A DNA stretch of 64,000 bases from Cheiracanthium punctorium (Eukaryota > Arthropoda > Arachnida > Araneae > Cheiracanthiidae): the NCBI GenBank assembly GCA_038373885.1, contig JAWZYV010013027.1, positions 310,001 to 374,000 of the forward strand, in the 5' to 3' direction. Shown here piece after piece: positions 34,357 through 46,145 of this stretch. The translations under genes and the position numbers were made by a program. Under the pieces are notes generated by a model that saw only the letters and a program-made list of their open reading frames with translations, made no database searches and had not been told where the DNA came from. Position 1 is the first letter of the stretch. Every line of letters begins with the position of its first letter.

Positions 34357-35812
34357 GCTGAAGTACCCGACCTTGACGGGTTAGCGAATGCAAATTTCCA
34401 AAAAGCAAGAACTTTCGTCAGCATTGTAGGAGTACACAGAATGGATGTAGTATGTTGCCAAAGTAAAGAAAGCGAAGTTATAATTTTTATGTATTGTTAA
34501 AATATTACAGGTTAGAGAGCAACTAAATAATATCATTTCATTCGCTTTAGTCGTAATTATGTTATGCGCGAACGAATATTTACGCATATTGAAAAAAATT
34601 TCGCAAAATCTCAAAATCTAATCAACATTTTTGAAAAATTTGAAGCCTAGAATTTAAGTTGAGTGATAACCTATCATGTCACCCAATTTCGTTTCATTCC
34701 CTGCAGTCCTTCTTTCGTGATGCTGGAACAAAATTTCAGCATTTTAAAACGATTTTCGCAAAATCTCAAAATGTAATCAAAATATTTTAAAATTTCAATG
34801 CCTATAAATTAAGATTAGCAACTAGGTACCTAACATATCACTAAATTTCGTATGATACGTTAGTCGTTATTACGTGTGAAGAAATATAAACGTAATTTGA
34901 GAGTATTTTCACAAAATCTCAAAATGTAATAAATAATGTTAAAAAAATTGGACACCTGTAGTTTATGCTGAGCAACCATCTATCTTGTGACCAAATTTCA
35001 TATCATTCGCTTTAGTCGTTATTACGTAATGCGGGAAGAAAGATTCACTCAATTTTAAACGATTTTCGCAAAATCTCGAAATCTGATCGATTTTTTAAAA
35101 TTAGATGCTAATAGTATAAGGTGAGTGACCACCTATCATTTCACCAACTATCATTTTTTCACCTTTGCAGTTATTACATGATGTGCGAACACAAATTTAC
35201 GCAGTTTGAAATGATTTTCGCAAAATCTCAAAATCTAGTCAAGATTTTTTTTTAATTCGACGCCTATATTTTAAGCTGAGTGAGCACCTATCATGACACT
35301 CAATTTCATATCATTCGCTTCAGTCGTTTTTACGTGATGCTTGAACTCAAATTTACGCAGTTTGAAAGGATTTTCGCAAAATCTCAAAATCCAATCAAGA
35401 TTTTTTAAAAATTCGACGCCTATGTTTAAGTCGAGTGACCACCTATCATGACACCCAATTTCATATCATTCGCTTCAGTCGTTTTTATGCGATGCTTGAA
35501 CAAAAGTTTACGCAGTTTGAAACGATTTTCGTAAAATCTGACAATCTAATCAAGATTTTTTAAAAATTTGACGCCTATGTTGCAATTTGAGTGACCACCT
35601 ATCATGACACCCAATTTCATATCATTCACTTCAGTCGTTTTTAGGTGATGCTTCAACAAAAAAAGCGTCACGGACAGAATGACAGAATGACAGAACGACA
35701 AACTTTTTTTTGAGGGTCGCATCGGATTCCCGGGTGCTTGAAACGGATAGAAATCGCAAAATTTTTGAATTCCAAGAAATGTACAGACAAAAGTCTAATT
35801 TTATTTATATAG
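34357..35812. repeat. Repeat element with an internal tandem array of about 155-bp units
   Basis: From about 34535 to 35660, seven or more units start GATTTTCGCAAAATCTCAAA (near 34596, 34750, 34904, 35061, 35212, 35370 and 35524). They continue through GACGCCTAT, GAGTGACCACCTATCATG and TTTCATATCATTCGCTTCAG. The array lies between a CTAGCTGAAGTACCCGACC border and an end with GACAGAA repeats and TAATTTTATTTATATAGAC, border types I associate with widespread arthropod repeats of uncertain class. Not coding. Confidence 0.8.
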
Positions 35813-35974
35813 ACTGCGATTTCATTGGGAGTTTCGAAAATTCGTTACTCGGGCTGTAATTAACTGATTTAGTACATTGTGTTTTGTTAAGGAATGGCTA
35901 AGGGCTATCTTTCTAGGCGTTGGAGGGTGTTGCATCGGTCAGAGGAATTTCTCCGAACGACGAAAATCCGTTAA

Positions 35975-36759
35975 GGGGATAGCCTACTTTTAAGAATGGG
36001 AAAATGTATAAATTTTAGATCAACTTTCATAATTTTTAAAAAAATAATGAATGCATGCAGAAACATAACTTTTTTTTTCAGTTAACTACTATGACATTAC
36101 TCTATTGATTAAAAATATTATTTTTATCTGTTTTTATCTGAAACATTTACTATTTAAGAATAATTTTACGGAGTACTTAATATGATTAACCCAAAATATG
36201 TTTTAATATGGCTTATGAAACATCAGTCTAAAGAAAAGCTCGACAATTGTAAATATGAAAATATATGTACATACCTTAACAAAAGATACATTTTTAGGAT
36301 ATAAAGGCATTAATATTGGTAAAGTACATGTTTTGAAGTTATTTTAATAATTATATCCATATATATATATATATTTATTTTTACTTTGCAACATAAAAAT
36401 TTGATTTTATTTCACTTTATGAAATTTCGATTTAAAATTTTCCGCTTTCATGCACAATGCCTTCGTTTTCTTTTATTGCCTCAAACTGAGAACTGATGAG
36501 CATTTTTCTGGCTCTTCGAGTTTCTAAATTAAATTCTGTACATTTCTATTCTCCCTCTTTTATGCTTTGAGTGTCAACCTTAGTTGCAGCTTCTACAGCA
36601 TGCTGCCCAACTTGCGTTTACATTTTCCTTTTTATCTCAACAAATAAATGTCATACAGAAAAATGGTTGGTATCAATCTTTTTAGAATAAAGTAAGCTAT
36701 TTAATGAGATAAAAATCTCAAAATCGATTTTTTGGGCATTTTAAAAGTAGGCTGTCCCC
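35975..36759. mobile_element. TTAA-flanked non-autonomous element, 785 bp
   Basis: TTAA at 35971-35974 and 36760-36763. The tips are GGGGATAGCCTACTTTTAA (left) and the complement of GGGGACAGCCTACTTTTAA (right), inverted with one mismatch. The interior is AT-rich without a gene. Consistent with a piggyBac-type target site. Confidence 0.85.
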
Positions 36760-37084
36760 TTAATGTGTTACAAACCAAAACGGGTTGTAACGCATAACGC
36801 ATAATATTTACATTGAACAAAAAGGTAAACTTTGAATCTTCAGATCGTGGAAAATCAATTTTAGACTGCTAACCCTTAAAAGAATAAATTCATCGTTCTC
36901 CGTGTTCGTCCGATACCACTATGTTGTATAAATGGAATATTTGCATTTTTAACTTACCAGCAAGTTTGAGAGGTCTTTATGATTTCGGTTATTTGTCTGT
37001 TTTGTTGTCCACCCGTCTAGTGTTCTAAGTGCTGTGAATATACACCGTTTTGTTCGAAATTTATGTTCTATGTACAGTACCATG

Positions 37085-37345
37085 TACCTTATTGAAAATG
37101 GTGTAAGTAGCATTTAAAGTTCATTTGCAGGAGAAAAAAAATCCGATACTCTATGGACAGTCATTCCGGAGAACGTATTTTAGAGATATTCGGTTTTTTG
37201 AAAGAAAATAAAGTTGGCATACTTATTATTAAGGCTCTCAAAACAGTGAAACTGAGAACAGTGTCTGTATTATTAAAAGTTCTTTTACAGGAGCACTCAA
37301 AATAATTCGAATACATTACAATTTGTGGCATTTGAGGGACACTAA
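37085..37345. repeat. Diverged copy of repeat family R1
   Basis: Contains TTCATTTGCAGGAG, CTCTATGGACA and TTCTTTTACAGGAGCACTCA followed by ATTCGAATACATTACA, matching segments of the 27.6-kb array. Confidence 0.6.
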
Positions 37346-37554
37346 TACATTTTAGCACTACACAATGAATATTAAATTTTTATATTCATCAGTCAAACGT
37401 TGGAAAAAAAATTAAAGTTTTTTTTTTTACAGGGTCTTATAAAATTGCATTTACAGTGATAGTGCAACATGATCTTATCTCCAAAATCTCACCAGTGTTA
37501 AGGAAAATGCATCGCCAAATTTGTCGCAAAAATATTTTTGTGTTGAAAAATGTT

Positions 37555-37689
37555 TTATAATGTATGCGTTTGGCAGGATTTATCTTCCTTGCTTAAATAT
37601 GCGTTCAGTTTCTTTGTGCGGTGTGCCTTTTCAATCCCTTTTAATGTGTCTTCAGATAATCCGCTGATTCCTTGAAGTTCAACTGGACT
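37555..37689 (-). CDS. Candidate terminal exon of an unidentified host gene (44 codons plus stop)
   Basis: On the minus strand a good splice acceptor (TTTTCATTTCAG ending at 37690) is followed by an open frame that begins SPVELQGISGLSEDTLKGIE and ends SCQTHTL before TAA at 37555. The charged, balanced residue composition stands out from the low-complexity frames nearby, and the entry phase is 0. I do not recognise the protein. Upstream exons would lie to the right. The exon at 59341-59504 on the same strand leaves in phase 0, so the two could belong to one gene, but 21 kb separates them and this is only compatible, not shown. Confidence 0.4.
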   Translation of the reverse strand, partial: SPVELQGISGLSEDTLKGIEKAHRTKKLNAYLSKEDKSCQTHTL

Positions 37690-37692
37690 CTG

Positions 37693-39150
37693 AAATGAAA
37701 ATATTATTACTTATTCAAATGTGTTACGAAATCTCGATAACTCATAAAAAAGGGGGAAATGGAATACATTTCACATTAAAGATTCTTTATGTACTTCAAG
37801 AAATATCTTTTTACTGCTTAAAAATTGTACTGCTTTGGTTTGACTTATTTTAAGACAAACAAAGTTAATGAATAACAGAAATGGAACTATTTAAAAAATA
37901 CCACACTCTAAACTAAAAACAGTAATTAGTCTTCAACGAAGGAATAAAAAGGCAGCCAAAATATCGAAAATCTTCACTCCCTAAAACATTATGCTTTCAT
38001 CACAATGTTACTTAATTAATATTATGTTCAAAATGATTTTGATACATATCTAACTTTATAATTCAAAATTTGTCTATTAAAGTTCATACCTATAACATTA
38101 AAATAAATAAATGCTCCTGATTTTTTAATAAAGGTGATAATGTAATTTACAATTACTCCAAAATAGCTCAATGTTAAAACATTAATGGCTTTCATAAAAG
38201 TCGTTACTAATGATTAATTTATTTAAAAATGTATTAAAATAAATTTGTAAAAAGTATGAATGATGTATTTACGAAAATAATTCTTTTTAGTTTTAATTTC
38301 AGCACATTTTTAGAGAGAAAACTTATTGAGATTTATACGTCAAAATTGATTTTTTAATGCATTTTGATCAATGGAAATAATAAATAGAGCAATATTCATC
38401 TGTTAAGAAATCATACAGCTATTAAAAAGTAGAAATTGCGGCTAAGTACACAAATAAAAATTAGATGGATTTTTAATAATCATTACATTTCACTCTTACA
38501 AACGATAAATCTTAATAATTGTGACTTACTATAATTGCAAACAATAAATCTTAGTATTTAATTTGAAAATTCAATTCCCAAACATCACGTTTCATTTGAC
38601 AAAATGTGTCGAACAACCTAAAAGTCCATTTTGAATTTTACAATTCAATTCTGCTTTTAATTTTTTTTTGAATCATTAAAAGTGATTCCCTTTTTAAGCT
38701 ATCATTAGCATATAGCTATCATTAAACAAAATCGGGAAAAGCTGTGTAAAATTATTGAAGTCTTTTATGTAACTTGTTTATTTTTTAACTGCCGTTGTTT
38801 GAAGAACCAACATATGTCATACGGCTTTCAAACAGTTTTGGAAACAAACCAACTAAATCAGAGATTTGAAAAAAAAAAGAATTTGAATAATTTTCTTTAA
38901 TCTGTATTACGTAATCTTGCAATTAAAAACTTTTAAAAACTAAAAGACAAACCCCCTTGTGGAGACAATTAGAAAGGGCATTAGAAAAAAACATTTGGCG
39001 AAAGCATGTCTACACTCAATATGTTTATTCTTCGTCCACCTAAAATAAATAACTTCATATTCAATTTTCATTATATGTACACAAATCGAATTGCATGCTC
39101 TTCTGGGAACGTGTGGAAAATTTTCGTATTCGAACGCTTTCGTTTCGCTG
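37693..39150. other. AT-rich sequence, possibly intron
   Basis: No repeat boundary or open frame of note. If the exon at 37555-37689 is real, this is part of its upstream intron. Confidence 0.4.
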
Positions 39151-39224
39151 CAAATATCCAGAGAAAATCATTTTATTTGTGAAAAAAATTTAACTAAATG
39201 AAACTTATAAATCTGGAAAAAGCC

Positions 39225-39440
39225 TGATTTGATTGGGGGATTACCAATATATCCGCTGTTGCGAGATTTCGTTATACCGATACTGTATTTCATATTGTAA
39301 TTTGATTTGGGGATTACCAAAATCTTCGCTACAGTGAGATTTCGTTATACCGATACTGCATTTCTATATTGTAATTTGATTTGGTATTACCAAAATCTTC
39401 GTTATAGCCAGATTTTCGCTGCAAATGTTTTCGACTGTAA
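39225..39440. repeat. Tandem repeat of about 70 bp, three copies
   Basis: Units carry TGATTTGGGGATTACCAAAA, CTTCGCTACAG and GAGATTTCGTTATACCGATA. The outer part reads TTTTCGCTGCAAATGTTTTC...GACTGT, resembling a pogo/Tigger-type tip. Confidence 0.75.
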
Positions 39441-39499
39441 AAATAAAGTTCGACTGTAATTTAAATATAATTTAGTTACCATAGATTTTCAAACAAGAA

Positions 39500-39800
39500 A
39501 CTGTAAACATTTCTCCTAACTATAAATGCGAAAGTGAGTTTGTTTGTTTGTTTGTTTGCTACGCTTTCACGTCTAAACCGCTAATTCGATTATGATGAAT
39601 TTTGGTATAGAGATAAATGGGACCCTGGAGAAGGTTATAGGCTACTTAGAATTTTGGATTTTTAATAACTTTTTTAATTATTAATTAAAAAACGTTTTTA
39701 CTTTCCCATACTTGGCGAGTATAAATAAAATGATTCATATTTTGAGCTAACAGAAATGCTATTACTTCAATGAAGTATCGCGCACTGTAAAAAATAAAAA
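39500..39800. repeat. (GTTT)n-associated dispersed repeat
   Basis: A TTTGTTTGTTTGTTTG run is followed by TCTAAACCGCTAATTCGATT and ATGAATTTTGGTATAGAGAT, a pattern widely seen in arthropod genomes. A related copy surrounds the nest at 54.4-58.1 kb (shared CTTGGCGAGT and AAAATGATT). Class uncertain. Confidence 0.65.
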
Positions 39801-40043
39801 TAAATGTACGAGAATTTACCGCTCATTTTTAAGGGGAAATCTCGTTTTCGTATATGAAGGAGAAACCCTCGTAAATCTACATTTTGAATATGAAGAAGCC
39901 CTTTTCTTACTGAAATCGCGACTGCACCTTTAAATTACGGTAGAGTCTCGCTAATCTATGACGTCGTACCCAAATGTGACGTACGACCGGAAATTTCCCA
40001 TCCTACTCCGACCGAACATGCCCACAATCGAATCGAAGCGAAG

Positions 40044-40070
40044 CGACTATGACTTGTTAAGTCATAGTCG
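40044..40070. repeat. Perfect 12-bp hairpin
   Basis: Arms CGACTATGACTT and AAGTCATAGTCG with a 3-base loop. Lies upstream of the Penelope-like remnant; role unknown. Confidence 0.85.
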
Positions 40071-40504
40071 AGTGCGAGTCTTCAAAGCGCGCGCGATTGA
40101 GACATGAAGTGAAAAACAACATGACTTGGATTTAATTTTGTTTGATGCAAGACGAGCGAAAAATGTATAATAGGATTGTAATGAGGTACGTGACTTGTTT
40201 CATTATTTCAATGTTGTAAATGTATTAAATACTTTAAGGAAATTAACATGTTTTTCCCCAAACATTGAATGAATTCCGAAGCCTACTTACTCTCGGTTGG
40301 TTCTACGAACAACAACATGGTATCGAACGAGGCCGGATACAACTGATCATCACAGCCCGAGAAATAAATGTAAACCGCAGACCACTTACATTTTATTATG
40401 AACAAACATTCTATTCTCATTATATTTTACATTATTTAATAGAAAGAACATCGATCTTTTTCAGATGCTGATTAAATGGTTAGTTTTGAAGTAATTAATT
40501 TATA

Positions 40505-41600
40505 TCCCTCAATAGAACCTCTGAAATGTTTGATACCACCAGTAAAGAAATAGATAACCACTTCAATATAGCTTTAACACTTAAAAATGCTCTTGCTTTA
40601 ATTCTCAATAACTCCTACTTTCAATTCAATAGTAAATTTTATAGCCAGAAAAAGGGAGTACCCCCATGGGCTCCCCGATATCTGGAGTAGTAGCAGACTG
40701 GAAAATGAGATGTCTTGAAATAATAATTAAAAAGAAATTCCACCCCCATATAAAATACTGGTTTAGATACGATGATATTTGCAATAGTGGAAAACAATAG
40801 CCTTGATAATATCCTTCAGGAAATAAACAATATTGATAAAAATATACAATTTACCATAGAAATAGAGCAGCACAACATCTTAAATTTTCTAGACGTTAAA
40901 ATAATAAGAACCACTCCTTACAATATAGAAACCAACCAATAATAATGAAATAGTCAAATTCTCATCAAAAACCTCCTATAATTATAAAATTTCTATAATC
41001 CGAACAAAAGAAGAATTGCAATTCATAAAAAAACAATGTGAAAACGCTTATTACCCTAATAATATCGTAGACAAATTAGTTAAAGAACGACAGAAAAAAA
41101 TAAACTTCATCAACAACGCCCAAAAAACAAAACTAACTTTCACCTATCCCATTCCTCACTGTTGCGGAATTGCCGAAAAAAATCGCTAACCTTGCCTGCA
41201 AAAAGAATATTAGAATCCCTATCAAACCAAATAGTAACATTTAAAAAAGAATCTGCTTGGTTAAAGGGGGGGAAAAATCCCTTAGAAACCGCAGGTGTAT
41301 ATAAAATTAATTTTATTTATAAAGATTCTAACCTTTCCGGCCACTACAGAGGTGTAACAAAAAGAAGAAAAAAAAGAATCAAAAACCACATAACGATATT
41401 AAATTCAATAGACATAGTACTGCCCCATCTCGCTTAGTCTTAAAGGAAAATTAGAAATTGATTTCAATAAAGTTAAAAAAAATAGCGAATTACAATAATC
41501 ATAAATCATAACTAGAGTTTAAAACGTGAAGCAATAAAAATATTAATGCAAGAGGGCAGCATCAACAACATGAAGCATGCGCAGATAGATGAAGCTTGGA
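40505..41600 (+). pseudogene. Penelope-like element remnant (reverse transcriptase plus GIY-YIG end)
   Basis: Pieces in several frames follow the Penelope-like order. First an NHFNIALTLKNALALILNNSYF segment, then a reverse transcriptase block GVPMGSPISGVVADWKM, then a damaged active site (RYDDI in place of the usual YVDD), FTIEIEQHNILNFLDVKII, and an endonuclease-like end near 41290-41400 (GVYKINF, then HYRGVTKRRKKRIKNH, corresponding to GIY-YIG). Frameshifts and stops are numerous. It is only distantly related to the intact copy at 59.6 kb: there the middle motif is GLAMGNSLSP. The 3' part of the same insertion may continue across later hAT insertions to about 43.95 kb. Confidence 0.8.
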
Positions 41601-42783
41601 GTGGTGTGCTGGAGCGAAGAAGATCCTCTAGGGTTGGATTTTTGACGTCAAAAACTGGTTATTGACATGACATGTCAAAAACATGTTGAAAACTGTCAAA
41701 AACCTTTACATGTTATTTTTATCAGTTATTAGTCACATTTTATTTCCAATATCAAATTACAAAATTAATTAAATTAAACTTAATATATCTTATTTCATAA
41801 TTAATGTAATTAAATTAAAATTACATGCCACCATTCAAATTATCTGTCATGCTAAGATTAAATATTGAAAATAGTATATAAATATGCTTTTGAAAGTACT
41901 TTTTAATGTATTTTTTATTCCTTAGATCAGCTTGTTTGAAAATTAGTAATTAGTTGAATACCTATATGCCATGATTTTTTTTTTTTTTAAGGGGAGCTTT
42001 GCTAAAGCTAAGTCAGTACTCAATTACGTAATCATTAAGTTGCCTAAACATTTTTGATGAGTCTAAATATTTGTTTTTCTGTGTAGATATAATCCATTAC
42101 TAATACTATTCTGTATCATATTACAATATGGATATTCTCTAGTAAGTAAATTAATTTTAATTTGCAATCAAAATAATGATTGGTCAATTATCAATACACT
42201 CAACATTTTCTAATACTTTTCATTTTATTATATTACATTTGTTTATTCAGGGCCAGACAATAATATTTTTGTGCCCAGGGCACTTTTAAAACTTTGTGCC
42301 CCTACATATAGCTAGTTCAATTTTTGTGCCCCTATACATAGCTCTAAACTCAATTTTTTGGCCTGCTTCTGCACGTGTACCCAGGGCATGGGCCCAAATG
42401 CCTGTGCAATAAACAGGGTGTGCATTTATTCAGAACAAGCACAGTAAATTTATGACACTGTTTTTTGATATATCTTCAATATATTTGCATAGTTACAGTT
42501 GTAGCTTATTATTATTATTTTGTATTTTAAGCAGCTTATTGAACCAAAATTACTCTTGGAAATTTTGAACAAAATATGTAGTTTGTTCTGACTAAAATTG
42601 TCCAAAAGTTTACTCAAGTGCTAAAGTAAAAAAATGAGGAAATTTGTAATATGCAATTTTATTGCAAAAAATAGATTTACACTATTTTAGGACAGAAGTT
42701 TAGGTTTTTGACACTTATTGTCAAAAACTATGTCAAAAAGGGATTTTTGCCGTGATAGTTAAAACCGGACAAACCATCAATTG
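41601..42783. other. AT-rich sequence with TGTCAAAAAC repeats, no gene
   Basis: Short direct and inverted copies of TTGACATGTCAAAAAC lie at about 41638-41705 and 42695-42760 and resume at 43876, after the hAT insertion. A repeat fragment rich in GTGCCC lies at 42270-42410. No gene. Confidence 0.5.
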
Positions 42784-43869
42784 CAGGCGTGGATTCAAGG
42801 GGAGGGTGGTGGGGGCGATCGCCCCCTCCTGGGTGAAGTCCCAAACTCTGTTATAATCTTTTAAAATATATTATGAAGGTGCAGTAAAACCTCGATCTAT
42901 CGTTTTCCAAGGGGTGTGTAGTAAAAAACGATGCATGCGGGAAAACGCCGAATGCGGGTTAAATTCAAAATACGAAGAAAACAGTATTTATGAATACACA
43001 CAATTTATACAGTATACCATAAACACTAAATTTGTTATCAAACTGTAAAAGAAACAAATTGAAGTTGTGCAGAAATTAAGCGATACTTAAAAAACAGTAA
43101 TTTTACACTGGGTTTTTCATTAATCTTTTAATTAAACAAAATTTTCAAGATTTGCAATACTTTTTTTGTCTTTTTATCTGTATTCATGTTTGTATATAAA
43201 AGTCATACAATTTCAAAGACCGTTATTGCGTAGGATAAAGTAGTTGGCTCAGTCTCATCGGCATGAATATTATTCTCAGCTTCTTCGCCATTATTTTATT
43301 TTTTGCGTCACATTTCTTCCATTCTTCGGATATCGCACGTTGTTACAACTAAATCAATGGAATAATCACTACATTTCACACCATACACATCCCTGTTGAC
43401 CATCATCAATCCAAGATATCATACCAGGAAGTAATTAGATTTGCAAGCCATATTGATCCACTTGACCTTCAATTTCATTTCGGTCAGAAGAAACATTTCA
43501 CAATGATGAACGCGGGAAAGCGAATTTTTGTCGAACGATATATGCAGGTTTTGTTAACGTTATTTGAATACAGTTTGTGCATGGACCATAAAAATAAAAT
43601 GATCAATACGGGAAAACGATGAATGCGGGAACGATAGATCGGGGTTCCACTGTATAATGAAAATTAAGTAGCCTTTTCCTTAGGGGTGTATGGCGGGTAC
43701 TACTCCCTGTCCTTTTTAATCAGAGCTCATATATAGACTTTATTAATAATATAATTACATTAATTGGTACAATTAATTATATTAATTATAAAGTGATTTT
43801 GTGCATTCTACCCCTTTGTTTCAGGTACAAAATCGTCCCCTCCTTGAGTAATTTCTGGATCCGCCCCTG
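42784..43869. mobile_element. hAT-type element, target duplication ATCAATTG, with a nested pogo MITE
   Basis: Exact 8-bp direct repeats ATCAATTG at 42776-42783 and 43870-43877. The left tip is CAGGCGTGGATTCAAGG; the right tip is the complement of CAGGGGCGGATCCAG. Its own sequence is about 315 bp and matches the element at 44284-44609; the remainder is the insertion at 42882-43652. Non-coding. Confidence 0.9.
42882..43652. mobile_element. pogo/Tigger-like MITE nested in a hAT element
   Basis: The inverted ends are CAGTAAAACCTCGATCTATC (left) and the complement of CAGTGGAACCCCGATCTATC (right). TA follows the right end; TG precedes the left. It interrupts the sequence that is continuous in the sister copy near 44380. 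AT-rich interior, no gene. Confidence 0.85.
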
Positions 43870-43903
43870 ATCAATTGTCAAAAACTTGCCAACCTTGCCA
43901 GTT

Positions 43904-43940
43904 CTGAAGATGGCTGTGGGCTGAGCAGCCGAAAGCGCTT
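43904..43940 (+). ncRNA. Hammerhead-ribozyme-like core, possible Penelope-like 3' end
   Basis: CTGAAGA (43904-43910) is followed by a helix GGCTG/CAGCC and then GAAAGCGC, the order of the hammerhead catalytic core (CUGANGA, helix II, GAAA, helix III). One extra base lies between CTGAAGA and the helix, and outer helices were not established. It lies downstream, on the same strand, of the Penelope-like remnant, a class known to carry such ribozymes. Tentative. Confidence 0.35.
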
Positions 43941-44283
43941 GACAAAACACTTAGTGTGTTATGTTTTTAATATTTTAAACGGATTTTAATGGCTTTTAAC
44001 TGTTCTTAACTAAGTATGGTGTTTTACATTTTTTAAATAAATATGTATTTTATTGCTGTATGTATATGTATTATTTGAGTATGTTTAAATTAGTTTCAAA
44101 AATTGATAAAAGTTGAGTTACTATTGAAAAAATACATTTATCTTAAAATTTATTAGATATCATCTTTTTATTTTAATTTCTATTTATGGATGATCATCAA
44201 CTCAATCTAAATCTGCAAAAGAAAAATGTAAACAAAGACAATTGCCTATAATCCGCAAAGTCCTATAATCTGCACAACCTTTT

Positions 44284-44609
44284 CAAGCGTGGATCCAAGG
44301 TGAGGGCGGTGGGGGTGATCGCCCCCCCCCCTGGGCGAAGTCCAAAAATCTGTTATAATCTGTTAAAATATATTATGAAAGAATGAAAGTATAATGAAAA
44401 TTATGCGGTCTTTTTCTAAGGGGTGTATTGTGGGTACTACTCCCTGTCCTTTTTAATCATTGCTCATATATAGATTTTATCAATAAAATAATTACATCAA
44501 TTGGTATAATTGATTATACTAATTAATTATAAAATGATTTTGCACATTCTACCCCCCTGTTTCAGGTACAAAATTGTCCCGCCTTGAGTAATTTCTGGAT
44601 CCGCCCCTG
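44284..44609. mobile_element. hAT-type MITE, target duplication AACCTTTT
   Basis: Exact 8-bp repeats at 44276-44283 and 44610-44617. Ends are CAAGCGTGGATCCAAGG and the complement of CAGGGGCGGATCCAG. The uninterrupted sister copy of the element at 42784-43869, sharing AGTCC.AAA..CTGTTATAAT and GGTACTACTCCCTGTCC segments. Confidence 0.92.
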
Positions 44610-45014
44610 AACCTTTTGCAAAACTTTTGCAGATTTGAGGGAGTTGACTGTTTACTTTTTATTAAAAGTTTTTTTTTTTTTTTTTTATGTGTGTGCGCGT
44701 GTGTTTAAGACCTTGAGTATTTGCTATTGTTTTGATATTTGATAATAGATCTTTAGCATGTATGCTTTGTAAAGTATTATTTCATTAATTAATTCAAAAT
44801 AATTTCACATAAATGACAAAATTTTCATGGTAAAATATAATACATGTTTTTTACAGAAAACGTAACAGAAACAACACATCTTTATTAGATTTTAAATTTT
44901 GTAGACATGCATTAAAAAAGAACTTAATACAAAGGCAAATTGTTTGTCTTGATGCCAAAGTTTGATAGTTATATTTGCAAAACATTTCATATTCAAAATT
45001 AATGTTGATATTCC

Positions 45015-45167
45015 CAGGGGTCGAAAAAATTTGTAAAATATTAGGTGCCAGGAAAAAATTTTTAGGAGTCTCATATATGTTGAATATTGATTTTAAAAAA
45101 AGCTAGTTGCTAAGGGATATTTTTTGGTCATCTGTGCGACCTGGTGCTCGGGTTTTTTCGAACCCTG
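45015..45167. mobile_element. hAT-type MITE, target duplication GATATTCC
   Basis: 153 bp. Ends CAGGGGTCGAAAAAA and the complement of CAGGGTTCGAAAAAA; exact 8-bp repeats at 45007-45014 and 45168-45175. Non-coding. Confidence 0.92.
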
Positions 45168-45575
45168 GATATTCCAAAATTTCATTGCTTAAGTTTTGAA
45201 AAACTAAGATTTTAGTGAAAAATACCTTGTGTTATAATTAGGGTGTATGTACACTATGGGGCCGTCCACAAATGTTAAGCCTGGTAAATTAACCAATGTT
45301 CTCAATTTCAGGATTTTTCAACTTATCCCAAATTGTAATCTGAAGAATTCGGGACAAAATTTTAGTTATAACATTTATTTTTTCCCAATTTTTAAAAAAA
45401 AATCAATCATATTTCACTCATTTCATTTCATGAATGCTTAGCTTATATTTATTTAGCTAAAGCATCATTAATTGGGGTAAGCTTTAAATTTATAAAATGT
45501 CCCCAAATTTTTTCTGAATTTGGGGCACCACAAGATTTGTCTCTGCAGTTCTTTCTTCAAAAATCTGGTCACCAG

Positions 45576-45730
45576 CCACCCGGGTGGTGTAGTGGCTAGC
45601 ACACTATTCTGCCACCTTTTTGCGTCTGGGTTCTATTCTCAGCTTGGGATTGGTTGTTTGTGATCACCCTAATATTGTGCTGTAAAAAGATAATGTAAAC
45701 TTTGAAATAAATAAAGAACTTGTAATTAGG
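45576..45730 (+). repeat. tRNA-derived SINE, second family
   Basis: A box TGGTGTAGTGGCTAGC at 45585-45600 and B box GGGTTCTATTCTC at 45628-45640, at tRNA-like spacing. The tail becomes A-rich (AAATAAATAAAGAAC). Unlike the SINE at 30955, so a separate family. No clear target duplication was found. Confidence 0.75.
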
Positions 45731-45951
45731 ACCAACTGAGTTTGTGACAAGAAAAGGGGCAGAGAGTAACAGTAAATGTGACATCACATATTTTGGTCAA
45801 AATAAAACATTTTAAATTAAAAAAGTTATTTTGAAGCAAGCAGAATTTGAAGGTATTTTTTTAACAGTGGTGTGATTTTTCCTGCGATGGCAATTCCATT
45901 CTAGTTAAATCAATAGTAAGGTTTGTTTTTGTTTTTATTTTTGTTCCGGAG

Positions 45952-46145
45952 TATGGAGAAGTGTGATACTTTCTGATAAAGGGGTGAGAGTATCAAAATT
46001 AATGAAGAAGTGTAAGAAATCAAATAGAATATCTCCGGTAGCAGAAACCGTGCAACGTGGCGACGCCTGTCGCAGATTCTTGAGGTCTGCAGACTATTAT
46101 GAAGAGTTCATATCGAACGATATCGCCGCCGACTGCACACAGTGA
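45952..46145 (+). CDS. Candidate terminal exon of an unidentified host gene
   Basis: A pyrimidine-rich tract (TTTGTTTTTGTTTTTATTTTTG) ends in AG at 45950-45951. An open frame then reads to TGA at 46143-46145. The encoded end includes WRSVILSDKGVRVSKLMKK, then RISPVAETVQRGDACRRFL and YYEEFISNDIAADCTQ. The region is markedly richer in G+C and codon-like than its surroundings. The acceptor GAG is weaker than CAG, and upstream exons were not found. I do not recognise the protein and propose no function. About 0.2 kb downstream is ordinary AT-rich sequence, as expected for a 3' untranslated region. Confidence 0.4.
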
